This document shows positions 46,700 through 59,949 of a DNA stretch of 64,000 nucleotides, piece by piece (the first letter of the stretch is position 1; each line of letters starts with the position of its first letter). The notes under the pieces are model-generated. The model saw nothing but the letters and a program-made list of their open reading frames with translations, was not told the origin of the DNA and did no database searches. Source of the DNA: Fasciolopsis buskii (Eukaryota > Platyhelminthes > Trematoda > Plagiorchiida > Fasciolidae); the NCBI GenBank assembly GCA_008360955.1, contig LUCM01010391.1, forward strand, positions 1 to 64,000. The letters run 5' to 3'. Both the position numbers and the translations under genes were made by a program.

Positions 46700-47765
46700 G
46701 CTAATGTCAAGCACGGACTCAGGAGAATTAGGTGTTGGCCCTGAACGCTCTCGACGATTTCTTCGAGAGAACACAGGCAACATTTGCACGGGAAGCAGGA
46801 AAATGTATCTAGCGGACCATGATGCAGTAGGTCCGATGGTAGACGGATTAACCCGTGTAAATGTATACCATATTGGGCATACCATAGAATTAAAAAAACT
46901 TTTGTACAAAAGAGGTTTCGATGGAGGCGGAAAAATTATTCCATTTCCTATAAAAAAGTGGATGCGACAAATTATAAATGCAGATAGACAAAGAGAGAAA
47001 GTGTTCATAGACCTCAGCCGATAACGAACCCTTCAGACATACAGGACCTATATACAACAAAAGCTCACGAAACTCTGTGGCTTTCCAACGCTGCACATCG
47101 TCAATATGACGACACAGACGCCGGAAGTCACAAGCAGTGTACCTCTAAAAAGATACAATACGCGTGCCAAGTGTCCAAACAGAAAATGGCAGCAGACGGC
47201 CAGGCTTAACCCTTTCACCATGAAACCAAACATCAAACATTGTTTTCATGGCTCCTAAAAGGATTAAATGCATACAATCAAGAAGGAAAGTGTGAATCAT
47301 ATCGATGGGTAAAGTTAAGGAGGGACTGACACCGATGTGATGCCTTGGATGTTTTTGTGCGAGAAGAAGAATCATCGCGTAGTTTGGACTTCGCATCGGG
47401 GTAGATGACGCGGTTATCACACACGTGACCACGCTGGATACATTTATCACAACCGTAGTATCCGCTATGTGACTTCACTTGCCGAATGAATGCACCAGCT
47501 GCAGTGTCACAGACCATGGATGCCAGACGAACAGTGAAAGAAACATTGCCAATTTTAATACCTGCGTGCAGTGAGATAATCAGCTCGCTGATTGTTTGCT
47601 TCAAGAACACGCTGACATTCTATGGCTTGCTGACACCGCAGTAAAATCCCACAGTGATTACCGGGAAAAAGAATGGCCTTATTACTCCTGCAAGCAACGG
47701 CCAAAACTGCATATTGGCTGATTGAAAAGGGTGGTTCTATCACAATTTAACTGCAGTTGCAATTG
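46700..47765 (-). pseudogene. CACTA/EnSpm-type (tnp2-like) DNA transposase relic
   Basis: The minus strand carries consecutive blocks of a tnp2-like DDE transposase in shifting frames. MQFWPLLAG and ITVGFYCGVSKP lie near 47710-47625. VCDTAAGAFIRQVKSHSGYY and CDKCIQRGHVCDNRVIYPD follow (about 47515-47395), with the conserved CxxC. Then HHIGVSPSLTLPIDMIHTF and LDCMHLILLGAMKTMFDVWF (about 47335-47215) correspond to the IDMVHxFPLDYMHLVxLG core. RWKATEFRELLLYIGPVCLK (about 47090-47030) comes next, then HGPLDTFSCFP near 46815. Several frameshifts and stops separate them. Neither the N-terminus nor terminal inverted repeats were found. Metazoan copies of this family are usually assigned to CACTA/EnSpm; I am sure of the tnp2-like core, less of the superfamily. 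Confidence 0.75.
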
Positions 47766-47800
47766 ACTAGGGAGATTTTCAACCGACTGTAATTGTCTTC

Positions 47801-48040
47801 ATGCGGCATCCTCGATTTCTAGATGCACATATGAACCGTTCCCCAAAGGAGTTGACGGACATAACATGGGCGTTCTATACAACGCCCTCCGGTTACGATA
47901 AAAGATGGGCAAATGGGACCTTAACACCTGAAAAATGCCTCGCATTTGTACACCTGTTAGGCGAAAATGAAAAGAAAGCCTTCCGAAGAGACTCCTTCAA
48001 TGAATCAGCGTACCTGTCTGAAGATGTACTCTGGAGATAG
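47801..48040 (+). other. Unrecognised 79-codon open frame beside the transposase relic
   Basis: The frame (containing ELTDITWAFYTTPSGYDKRW) has protein-like composition and lies just beyond the 5' edge of the transposase relic, on the opposite strand. It could be a second ORF of the same element or chance. No motif was identified. Confidence 0.2.
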
Positions 48041-48049
48041 CGCACTGTG

Positions 48050-51000
48050 ACCAATGAAAGTTCATAATTGCGCATAAACATCTACCATACCTTCATGGTG
48101 GGTTGGTGCTTCAGGCACCTGCACCTCCGGAGCTAAAGTTATTATGAAAATGTTCACAGTCACTTACGCGAGACATCAGATTCGGGTTTTGGTGGGGCGG
48201 GACGACTCGTAATTGCTGCTGAAGTAATGGTGGTGGCGATTAGCTACCCGATGCAAATAGATGGGGCATTTCCCGGCACTCTTCAAGAGGGCTAGAAGTC
48301 GAGGCCTCTGGGAGAGAAATGGCACGTAAAATTCCCTCACTATGACTATCCAAATGCGGGCAATGAATCCGGTGCCCCCTCAGTGTTGCCTGGCCGCACA
48401 CAGCACTGTATAGCAGTCGAATGTTGCTTCCAAAGAGGATACCGTTTCCATTTATTCATGTCAGCCATGCTGTATTAAATATGCACCTTGTAATAAGACT
48501 TATGCGAACGTGATAACATAGTAACAACAAGGAATTACATGCACGCATGCATTTATGTGAAAGTCGTTTGGTGAAATGCATTATTCTACAAAGCACCATT
48601 TACCACTACAAGTTTATGTCTTATAACTGTGTGAACACTAATTCAAATCGCCAGCAACGTTTTCAACACAGAACGTTCCTGGTTAATAATATATACCTGT
48701 ATATTATATATATAAACACTAAAGTTATGTGAACACGATTATACACCATCTGAAAACGATATGCCATAACAAAGTGCACACCGCGAAAGTATAACAACAG
48801 ACAAAAATAATCGCTGATAACACTCCTGATCAACCGCTGTGTGTACCCTAAGCAGCAAAACACATACTGCACGAAGTTCAACGAAAGACGAATAAAAGAC
48901 GACATGTCCGCGCCCTGAAAAAATGACTTTAGTAAAACAAAATGGCCATTTATTGTGCCGCATCCATTAGGGTAAATCCACAAAAAATGGGCACCAATTT
49001 ATCCTCGTACAGTTTTATAAACAACTATAAAACTTTTTACTACGAAAACGTACTTGTCTGTGCCCTGCTGATTCCGGATTCTTGCCTGACAGAAAGTATG
49101 GGCACAATACCACTTGGGGAGGCATTACGCAGTTTCGGGGCCAAAAACCCCTTTGTCCTGGCTTTGTAAGCTTTTTTTAGATCTGGATGACAGGGCACCC
49201 AGCTGAAACAGGATAAGCTGGGAGGTGGTCAGCATCCGCTTCGTGGCTTTCGACAGATTCAAAAATAGTGACGGCAGCAAACTTGACAGGCAGTCGGACG
49301 AGCATCCAGAGTACTTACAAACCAGCACAAAACAGACGTATCCCATAAAATTAACAACTGCTGCCTTTCTCTATTCAAGTAATCGACATGTTAGTGTTGA
49401 CATTGCGAACCCGTTTGGAGCGGAGTAACGCTCTCTCGGCTATTTGGGTCACTTCTGAATTGAACTTAATTGATCTGAAGGTCATGGCCTGTCTGTTTTC
49501 GCCGTCGTTTTGAGTTTGTGTACACTGCGCGCTCCATGAGAACGACTAAACCTAGACCATATCTACCGATTTTATTGTCAGCTTCAAAACTAATTCCATG
49601 TTCTGTCTGTCAAACAAATCGGAGTGGGAAGGTTATTCAGTATCTTCCTGAATGACTGTTTAGTATCTTGAAGCCTAGAAAAGCGGCTCTGCAGCAGGGC
49701 TTGTAAGCCCAGTGATTCCCGCCTTTACCCTAATTATAATCCTATCGGGCTCAACTGACTAATGCTAATCATGGCCGAAATAGCTTTTATTTTGGCTATC
49801 TGTGGATTGGAAATAGTTTGCGCTTTGTTGGGAACAACTAGAGACTGTTGCGAGGTCTCGAAGATACTTCTACAAAGCTAACTTGGGAAACATTAACATA
49901 GTGGAAATTCTTCCGGCAGTCGGGAAACTTAACTGGGAAATGCCCAACGAGGAAGCATCGACGGAAATGAAACCTAACCTAATGTAACTGTAGGATGGGT
50001 TTGTTTCACTGTATGAAAGCAGACAGAGGTAAATCAAAGTGATGGAGGCCATCAGTACGCAAGATAATTAAAGATAAGGACGGAAACTGTTAGAGGTAAT
50101 CACTTCTCTCGAGAGGTCCTGGAAGCACTGAAGGAAGCCTGTAGGAATTCCGCTGTGAGCATTCAGAAGAAACCAAGAGGGCCTGTAAATTCTGGCTGAC
50201 GGTTACAGCCAAAATAGGCACTACCAGTAGGTCAACTCAAGGGTGTTTCCCAAAAATGTAGGTAGGGACCATAGGGTTAGAAGACTCTTGGGTGTTTGCG
50301 AGAAAGAGCGGATCTTCTGGTCTAGATTTGTAACAAATAAGAAGTGATAGACGAAGACTCTGACATGTTTTTTCCATTACCTGGTTTGAATCTTATACAA
50401 GATTGGTCTGTTTATCCGGCATTGACCTTCAATAGATAGCCATCTCGCAATTGGACATTAGTTCACTGACAAACAGTGGTGTGTTAGATAATGAATTTGC
50501 ACCAATAAAAGTCATAGTTAGTGTATATGAACAAATAAAGAGACAATTTATCGGTAGTAAAAACGGAGCCAAAACGTTTCAGACTGGTACCTTTAACAAG
50601 TGTCGCGTAAATAGTTAACTCGGAACGCCTACATGTTGACATGAAAATATATGCAGAAATTATTACATATTATTAATAACACGCTATATATCCATTAAGT
50701 GCACCTTGGATTTGGCATCAGTAATATTATTTGATCTGTTATAATCGTAATGCGATAGTCAATTTCAATAAGTGCATGGTGAAAAACACCAGCATTAGTA
50801 AGTACGGCATGGCTTATTCATACTGAATAAACCTTCTGTTCCTCGAGTATATTATCAGTGGAGTATACTGTGAATAACAGAGTCTTTAAGAACTTCTGCT
50901 GCATTTGCTATTGATCAACTCCCTACAGTTTCATCTGGCATTATGCTGTGCCAACTAACTATCGCCTGTGAGGCATTTAATTGAAGGACTATCGGATCCA

Positions 51001-51130
51001 AAAAAGAACCAAACTTTACCTAGATACCTTAATCGAGTTATGCGGATGTTCTTAGCTTTTGCTTCAGGAGTGTGCATAGGAAAGGTTTGGGACAAAAGGT
51101 TGAGGCCAGTATTGTCACAGGGGAGATAAT
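48050..51130. other. No clear gene; possible upstream remnants of a Jockey-type element near 50.1 kb
   Basis: One plus-strand stretch near 50115-50190 (LEALKEACRNS, followed by KKPRGPVN) could be the linker before the RT found at 51.1 kb, but the evidence is thin. An AT microsatellite-like run occurs at about 48690-48712. Confidence 0.25.
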
Positions 51131-51139
51131 AGTGCGGAC

Positions 51140-52160
51140 TAGTGTTTAGGAAACCTGGAACCTTAATATCCAAACGGAATACGCTGAGAATACTGCCTGA
51201 ACTAAATGAAAGCAAGTCAGCGGAACCGAATGTCATACATCCAGTCCTCTTTAAACCATTGGGGCAGGCAGTGCGCAAGTGTTTGCAAATTGTATGTTGC
51301 CTCACTGCATCAAGGACACATGTGCAGAACTGCCGAACTGTGAGATAAAAGGTCCGCATTAGTATACTGTATCGACCCCACCAAGGCCTTTGACTCGATA
51401 AATCACAAGATGATGCCTTCGAACTTCAAGATGTTTGGAATAGTTGGTCGGTTTTATAAATGGGTAGAAAATTTTTCACGCAATATCACTTTTTGCGCCA
51501 GAGTTAAGGAAGAACAATTTTAATGCATTGCACGTCACCAGCCAGTGTCACAGGGGTCGGTACTAAGGCCTCCCTGTTTCGTTCTCTACACAAATGATTT
51601 GCCAAGGGAGTTATTTCCACCATGCTTCATAATTTTAGATGTAAAAATTGTAAATGCAAACGCACCAATCTGCCAAGGGTAGGAACACGAATACACAAAT
51701 GATATTTGCCTATTAATGCAAACAAAATTCACTTATCAGATGGATACTTGGAGCAAATGACCGTAACAAAAGAGTTGGTTGTTCGGGATTGAACCATCCA
51801 AGAAAAAAGGATTTAGAGATAGTGATTGAAGCGGACAGTAAATGGACTGAGTGGTGCAAAGTGGCATCCCAAAGGGGCAGAAAAGAGCGTTCTAGAATCG
51901 GCTATATCATATTGAAAAGCGAATGTGTTCCTATCGCTGTACAATTCCATATTTTGACCACAATTTTACTAATCCGTCCAGACTTGGACATTGTTCTTCA
52001 AGAAGGATGTCATCTGTTTGGAGAAAGTACACCGGTAAGCCACCCGTATGGTCGATAGTTAACAAAGGAAGGCATACGGTGGGAGGTTACACGTAGTAAG
52101 CCTTTTCTCAATAGAAAAGAACAGTTTGCATGGGGATCTAACTAAAACACAAAATATTAG
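51140..52160 (+). pseudogene. Jockey/CR1-type reverse transcriptase relic
   Basis: In shifting plus-strand frames, LPELNESKSAEPNVIHPVLF (51190-51250) corresponds to the KSAGPDxIHPxLLKPL block. CIDPTKAFDSINHKM (about 51367-51412) is motif A. QPVSQGSVLRPPCFVLYTND (about 51540-51600) is motif B with the QGSVLGP-type core. KDLEIVIEADSKWTEWCKV (51800-51860) is the segment after the palm. The FADD motif is not readable. Sequence differs clearly from copies A, C and D, so this is a separate family, probably Jockey or another CR1-group clade. Confidence 0.7.
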
Positions 52161-52169
52161 AGAACCTAA

Positions 52170-53870
52170 CGGGTTTAAGCGCAAATGTTTTTGACCACCT
52201 ATTGATCGAAATATAAGACAAAATAGTTTAAACCTATGGAAGCCACGATCAACGTTAAATGTAGGAACGGACGTCTGCAGTACTAAAGAATGATCTTCCT
52301 AAGTAGGTTTGCGAATGGACATCTGGGTTTACGTACCCTCGGAAATTCTAGGAAATTACTAGGTGGGAAGTGGGAAGAGAAGTTCCCGGAGATAAAAACT
52401 GAATTGGCCTCAATCGTGCCTTAAAACTGAGTGCACCAAACTTTGCAGTTGCCAACACCTACGAACTTGGGAAATTTTATGGAACGGATGCGTAGTTGTT
52501 TCTCGTCTAGGATGTGAGAAGAAGCCTGCCGGCGTTTTTTCATCTATATCGGAACGTCGTACCGTAGCCTAAAGAAAAACAATGAACTCATTCAGTTGCA
52601 TTAGTGGATTTCAATTTTCGAGCATATCATTGGAGCTATTATGGATGTTTGTTTGGTCACTTGACCACTACTATCCTGTGTCAACTAAAATGAAATAAAC
52701 TGATTCCAGCAGACAGTGACATTTTTAAGACAGCCTCCTGAAGACATGGTTTGCTGCACTGATTTAAGTACTGGTGCACTTAGCATTGTACTTTTCATTT
52801 TACCTATTATCAGAAGACGCTGATAATTTTAAAACATCAATGTTACAAAATAGTTTCACGACTATCCTCAAGAACCACGAATTACGATGTGACTCTTGTT
52901 TCAAAATGTGCAGAAAAACTGAATCCTTGAGGTAAACTCCATATGTGCTTTGTTCATCTGCTATTAGAAAGAATGTGCCATTTCAAGCCTGTTGGCAAAG
53001 GTTGAAATGAACGAGCTCATGTTGCGCATCTTATACTCACACATTATGATGTGTGTATGGAATACTGAAGGTCGCGTAATTTTTTCTCGTGCCATGAAGA
53101 GATTCATATTTAGCCGTCTATTTTCTTTACTGATTTTATTGCCAGTCGTGATTTTGATTTTGTGGAAAAAGTAGTGGAGATGTTAAACATTTCCTTCATT
53201 CCTTCAAGCAGTTAATATTTACTACATTTACTGATTAGCATCCATGGCAATCGAGAAAAACAAAAATGCGCAAATGTCTCATTTTGGCTACGCGTGGTGA
53301 AGTCATTATTATAATTATGTAAGTCAATTATGGCTTATGGAAAAGAATCTTTAAACATAGGTTATGGAGGCACTTTTCCGCCCTATTGCCTCTTTCTGCC
53401 TCTAAACTTCATTGAACCTAGGTTGCGAATAACCTGAGGGCAAAGATAAATAAAAAAGGGTATTTCCACTTTACATCACGTATCTACGGGTCAGTTCTTA
53501 GAAATGAAGGATAATCAGATTCCTATCGTCGTGGGGCGGTTTTTGTTATCATATAAAACGCTAGTTACCATTTAACGCTTCCCTGTCTGGCTGAATTGTG
53601 AATTGAAATTTTACAAGTACACTTGAAGCGTATACATATGAAAAGTTCATTTATGGCCTCTCTTTTATTCAATGTTTTCTTTGTCCCCAACCAAACCTAT
53701 TTGCCCGCTCTGTCTGACCATACTACCTCCACGGATACCCCAATCCGTGCTCAAAACAGTTCGCTGTGAGAGTGTCGCAAATGATTTTTAACCTTTTGGT
53801 CCCATATTTCCCAAATTATTTCAGCTTCTGAATCCTGGCTCCTTCGGTGTGCACACTCTCATGCAGGTCA
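52170..53870. other. No gene recognised
   Basis: The frames are short and AT-rich. Nothing matched a known element. Confidence 0.3.
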
Positions 53871-53884
53871 AAAGGCATGTCTGC

Positions 53885-56450
53885 CTCTAACAATGAACTC
53901 ACTTTCGGTTGACGTTTGCTGCGTCAGTGAAACAAGAATTGGGGATTGGAGTAGTGTATTTCGGCTAAATGCGCCCGAATATCTCGTTAAGATACTTCCT
54001 GAGAACCTCGGGAAACGAATCATCCTAGGCTGTGTGTTAATGTGGTGTAAGAATTGCCTTGAGTGAGCAGGCTAAAGCGGCCTTTTTAGCTTGGATCTTG
54101 GTTAATAGTCGTTTGTAGACCGTGAGACTGAAGGGATCAGTGGGATTCCGGAAGGATCGTTGCGTTAGGCGGAGTTTATTTGTCATCTTGGCATGTGCCG
54201 CAACAGACAGCAGTCCTGACATGCAAAACGACGAGTTTTATGATAAATTTGTCAGCACTGTTCGTAAAATGAAAGGCTCCGATAATGTATTGGTATCAGG
54301 TGATTTTAATGCAAAAGTTGGAAAACTGAACCAAAAGATATGAGATGTGGCTTCTGCAGTTTTGTACATCAACTCATTTGTTCTTGCCTGACACGAATTT
54401 CCAACACGGTTCGCGTCGCACACCACGACTTGGCGCTCCACCTCGACAGGTAGTCTAAGTCAGATCGATCATACCGCAATAAGCTAGTGCTTGTGCGGTT
54501 CTGTTCAGAACTGTAAATCACAAGGGAACATGTACGACGAATTGGATCACGAGTTTTGTTGCAGCCTAATGGCCATCGACGTAGACCACAAACCCGGTTG
54601 ATGCGACCGTTTGCAAAAGCTATGAACAGAAAGTATCCGAAAAACTAAGAACCTCGACGATCTGCCACGTGGATGAGCAGTGGGATAATATCAAGCTGGC
54701 GATGCATTTGGCAGCAGGTTTCGGCAGTGGTTCCAGATCTACCGTTCATCAAAGTCACTGGATCTTGCAAAGGCCTCTGAGCCTTGTTCTTTAACTGAAA
54801 AGAGGTGAATAAAATGAGTCGATAGCCGCAGCGCCAATTGACGATAAGTCTTAGAAAGGAACTTGAAAACTGGTGGGTTGAAGTGGCCAAAGAAATGGAA
54901 TTAGCAGTCTCTCCAGGTAACAGTCAAAAACTACTTAAGCTCATACGGGACACTGGTGGACGGCAAACTTCAGTTGGTGAAGTCGTGTGCGATAGAAACG
55001 GAAAACTCATTCATGGTAGACAGCAAAGGCTGAACCGTTGGGCCGAGTACTTCAAGGATCATTTTAGCTGGCTGAAGGCTACTGTAGTTAGACCGATGTC
55101 CGCAGTTGCAAATCCTTGGGATGTCTCGACTCCCGAATGGAAGTAGAAGTAGAATCAAATTTTCGACGTATGAAAAAGGGAGAAGTGGCCGGTCCCGACG
55201 AACTTCCTCCAGTCTTTTCAAAATGGGAGAAGCGTGGACGAAAGCACTTATCTTCTTCCTTCGTAATAAAGGAAGCGAGGACCGTATTCCGTTATCGTCG
55301 GGTGAGTTGCTCATTGCACCCATCTTCAAGAAGGTATATGCAATGATATTGACAATCATCGTAGTGCTGCACCGTTTGACACCGGATCCTAAAGGTAACG
55401 TCCGCGAACACCATGCCGAGTTTCGTCCACGTTGAGGTTGGATCGACCAGATTTTCACTCTTCGGCAGTTAGTCACAACGCGCCACACACATGGTCGCCC
55501 TGCAGTTGCAGTCTTTCTTAATATGTAGGCCCCGTTTGACTAAGAGGAACGGACAGTGGTCTTCACTAGAAGAGTATACCAGCAAAGTTTGTGATACTTC
55601 TACGAGTATTGCGCTAGCGCACCTGTGGTCGCATGACGGTAACGATGAATTATCAGGTTCATTCCAAATGACCAGTGGTGTTCAATCAGGATGTCCTATC
55701 TCGCCATTCTTGTTCAACTTCGTCATAGATGAAGTAATGGAAGATGCATTGGGGAGTCTCAAGGATATGCGGATCAAAGTGGGAAATGGTGAGAATTCGT
55801 AAGACCTAGATTGTGCAAGCGACATCGTGTGACTATTTGAATCTCTGGACCATGGACAACGTGCACCAGACGGACTCTCGAGGGCTGTGGGTCGGTTCGG
55901 TACGTGGTTTGCACCTTCAAAGTGTAAAGTGCTGTTAGAAGACTGGGCGAACGTAGTCCCTAACTTGATACTGGGTGGAGAGGAGCTGATGATTATGGAC
56001 CTTCTCACTTGTTTTGGCAGCCGAGTGCCGAAGTGTGGTAGCACGTCAGTGGACGTGTTCGTTGTTTGGAGGTTTTCGATCACCGATTTCTACGTGATAT
56101 CGCTAGGAGTGAATGGGGTGATCGGGTAAGTAATATAGAGGTTAGGAATCTAGTATTAGGTGCCGTTTCTGAGAGCACCAAAATATCAGTGTATGAAGCT
56201 TATTAGACTGCATTGATTGGGTCGCGTATTGTGTTTGACGATCACTTCTATCTCACCTTGCCCTATTTTGCTTTCCTTCCACGGAGCGGAAGAAGCCACG
56301 TGGATTTCTGCAGATGATGTAGCAACGGGGGATGATAAAATTTACGGCAAACGTGGGTAAAGCAGTTGTCTTACGTCTTCGTGGTTGGGTTCGAAAGACC
56401 CGTACACCAGCTGGTTGGGAACAATGAAGGATATGGCAACAAACCTTGAT
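53885..56450 (+). pseudogene. RTE (SR2-like) non-LTR retrotransposon: endonuclease and reverse transcriptase, broken
   Basis: The plus strand starts with LSVDVCCVSETRI (53895), continues with LKGSVGFRKDRCVRRSLFVI (54128-54187) and DEFYDKFVSTVRKMKGSDNV, and reaches VSGDFNAKVGKLNQ (about 54295-54335), the endonuclease catalytic core. The RT follows: LRKELENWWVEVAKEMEL (54844), GEVVCDRNGKLI, RWAEYFKDHF (55040), and KKGEVAGPDELPP at about 55175. RIPLSSGELLIAPIFKK comes next (about 55285), then TSGVQSGCPISPFLFNFVID (55675-55730). The YADD catalytic motif reads CASD near 55815. FAPSKCKVLLEDW (55910-55950) and ILGGEELMIMD then follow. The C-terminal WVRKTRTPAGW block is near 56390. Numerous stops and frameshifts; the 3' repeat tail was not identified. 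Confidence 0.88.
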
Positions 56451-56459
56451 CAGTAACGA

Positions 56460-59400
56460 CCACGATGTTATTTTCTGTCAAATGAGAACAGTTGAAATAG
56501 TGCGTTTATGCATTTAGTCTGTGTTCCATGCGTTGGCTACTGCGGGATTTTTATCTTTGCCCCCATTGTAGATCCACTCCCTTTTTGCCACTACATATTC
56601 ATTCTTTTTATGTAAACATGTGACTCTGGGGAAAAGGCAGCGGTCAAAAGGGCTTACCTTGCTGTTTAATGCTGAGCTGTGATGATGGTGATGACCATCG
56701 ACGGCGTTTGTCTCTTTTCTGTTTTCAGCGTATGTGCGATCTACCAACTCGCGTTTATCCCCCAGTGAACGCGCAATCTCTCAGCGACCCCACAAACCTT
56801 AGTGGCATGTGCTCATTGAGAAGCTTTATTTATCACCTCAAAAATTCATTCAGTTAGCTTTACATTTCAGCATACGTACAATGTGCTTTAGCAGTGATAA
56901 ATCTGTTATCAATATGGAACAACCACATACGGAGGTCATAGGAAATAAGGTTATTTCAGGATGACTGTTGCGTGCAACAGGGTAATAAATTCAAAACAGT
57001 CTCATTATGAAGCGGCACTTAATTGCGTACTTGAAAATCTATTGTAATCTATCAGCCAACATTAAGAGGGGTCATTCGGGGCCATGGAAGATTATATGGT
57101 TCTGGCTTCTGTGGCATATGAATGGGGCTATTTCCGCTGCTCTTTAGGCAGCGCGAATCACTGGTTGAACCCGATATTCATTATGCTATGCATTTTGAAA
57201 TGAGTCTATTCTATCTTTACATGTGATCACCAATTAAACTGTTCCCAGAAAATAAACCCAGAAAAGTCGGAAGATATAATTAATGAATGTAGCATTGATT
57301 TTTCACCACGAGACCTATTTGTATAAACGCGGGGGCGGGGTGAAATCAAATTTGTTTTACAAAGGGTTACTCCACTGTTTGCATACTGCGAGTTGATCGC
57401 TATTCAACTAGGAAAATTTAGGAAGATTAACGAACGAAGAGGGAGCACTCGCAATGTGATGAGAGACAAAGGGCTGTTGACTAGTTTAGCTTTGTGATTT
57501 GGGATCCAAAGGATAGATTCTCTATTAATTCAGTGTTTGCACTTTTTGCTAAAATAAAACGTCATTTATAAATAAATCTGCGGAGCAGCGCAATAGAAAA
57601 ATTGAGGGGAATAAAATATCAGATTTGCAAGTATGTTGGAAATTTTTGACAACAATGGTAGTGTAAATGGGCACATTTTTCACATCTTTTGCACTTTATG
57701 ACTGCGTCTACAGATAGTCAAATCATATCGGGCGACTAAAACTACCTCATCAGTTATCGGCAGTTTAGTATACTATTCAGTTAGATGGTAACATGCAGTG
57801 GTCTTCTTGCTACTGATGGTCATCCGTTTACTCTAACTCGGTGTTCTGTTGCGACAAAATGGGTTCCACCAATGGATAGTAAAAATTATTAGTGAACCGA
57901 TTTATTTCTCATTGTTGCTACCCATAACACCACTGAAAGCAGAGCATTTATTAGTCTTATTGAAAACATACCGGAACGAATTGTCTCTTTTTCTGGTAGG
58001 AGCATAATTTTACTCTTAAAACTCGAAGCTCAGCTAACTGTTCAACGGTGGCCTTTGGTTACCATCCCATTCATCTTGATGTAGTATTGGTCCGTTTAAT
58101 ATCCTCTGATACATTTTGCCACGCCGAACATGATGTAGAAATCAGTTATAGGATGTTACCTTTTCACCTGCGGTTGTCTGTCTAAAGTTTGGAAGCAGTA
58201 GTGTTGTCGTTATTGACCTTTTATTGGTTTGTTGCCGAATTATTTAATCGTTTTATTTATGGTTGAAATGACCCAAGTCTAGAATTCCGCATTTTCTGTA
58301 CTTAGTATTAAAAGTATACGGCATAATTTTAACACGATTATTAGGTAGAAAATAATCATTTTAAACAAATACCATGCGTATCCTGGTGGACTATGACTAC
58401 AGAGCAATTACAGCACGTGATCACACTCAGCTTATCTATCGTTGCTGTTTTTATAAACATCACCGGACTACTGCACTAACTTGTGAATAACAGTTCAGAA
58501 AATGTATAATTAACCATTGCGTGAATCCAGCTTCGATATAGACTTCTTGGAACCTGCGTTTCACAGACAGACTCGATGCGCCATTCATCGTTACTCATGA
58601 CATGAGTCCAAGAATAATATTAACTTTATAGAAACTTTTCTTGACATAGCCGTCCTCGCATTTATCTTTGACAATGGATATATGTATCATACATTTATAC
58701 CCAAAAGTTCTTATTTAGGCATCTTGGAAGTCAGCAGGCGACATGGTGCGATCACAGTGGTATCCTTGGCTCTAAACCGGTACTGCGGTACACCTATAGT
58801 CTGCTCCCATGAACTTACATTTGCTGTGGGCCTACCAAGGACAGATTCATTTTTATGCAAGACAACACACGTTTAGACTTGTGCACATTATCGATATTCA
58901 CAGTGGTTGATTAATAAGTACTCGCTTGAATGATTGCTTTGATTGCGTTGTCGGTCAGGCTGTTCGTTTTGCAACTCTCCTCTCCAAGTCAGGATTAAAT
59001 GAATAAGTCCCACTTGCCTATTCATAAAACAGCAGTGACAAAGCACAAGGTTTGTTGGACCTTGTGCCAATTGCGTTTAATATTTGTTTGCTGAGAAAAT
59101 AATGAGAAAACCTTGGCTTGTTCATTATCGCGTAAATGACCCAAACTCATTTCCCACGTTGTAACCGACATATAAGCAGTTACGCAGATCTCTGCATGTT
59201 TCATAGTTATATTACCAATTAGTTCATGTAATCACCGTGCGATGGGTGGAGTCCGGCACATGGTATATTCTTACTTGCCGAGATAAATTAAATCAAAGTT
59301 TTCGCGTTATAACGCAAACTACCACCTTCACTAAAATCAGTTAAAATCCTTCATTACATTCTTAATTTTTGCTATTCATTCGTGTTTGACCAAACCTAGG

Positions 59401-59495
59401 TTAGCAGCGATGAGGGCTTTTCATAGTCCAGTGCTTTTTACAGTGAATACACACACGGATCATTGATAATCACTCTAGAAGAGTTGGCCAATCCC
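56460..59495. other. No gene recognised; low element density
   Basis: Open frames are few and at most about 75 codons on both strands. No RT, transposase or endonuclease motif is readable. The stretch is AT-richer by eye than the left part of the window and may be intergenic or intronic. Confidence 0.35.
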
Positions 59496-59499
59496 TGAG

Positions 59500-59940
59500 T
59501 CTAAACCAACCACAGGTGTCGTACAAGGTCTCACGGTCGTGCTCACCGGTGAAGAGATGTACTGGGTAATCAGGATGTCTAACCCCATTCGAAGGGCGCA
59601 TGAACTGAACAATCAGTCACCAGTCCCAAGTGGGTTACGTGGCCCTCAGATCGTCCTGCAGCCCTTTGGGCTAGATCATTTGGTTGAAGACTCGGAGTAA
59701 GGTCCTCTGATTCAACCCTCCACTTTGGTTTGGACAGCCGCGTAGTACCAAGACCACAGAGGACTATTGGATCCCGATGGATGGCCAATGATGTTGAGAT
59801 GGGGAGTAGAAGAGATGACATACGTTGTGGACTGCACACGCTGTTTTTTTCTTTTGCGCTCATTGTTTTTGTGCTTTGCCATGATTTCGATAGGGAACTA
59901 TCTGTAGTCAAACTTGTGCAATATATATACATATATATCA
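59500..59940 (+). repeat. Probable unclassified interspersed repeat ending in (AT)n
   Basis: The segment has a GC-richer body in AT-rich surroundings. A short inverted pair gtcctctg (59702-59709) / cagaggac (59757-59764) sits around the centre, and it ends in a TA microsatellite (about 59920-59940). This looks like a non-autonomous repeat or a retroelement 3' region, but no second copy is visible in the window. An anti-sense frame of 120 codons (59941-59579) is likely incidental. Confidence 0.35.
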
Positions 59941-59949
59941 AACAAACAG

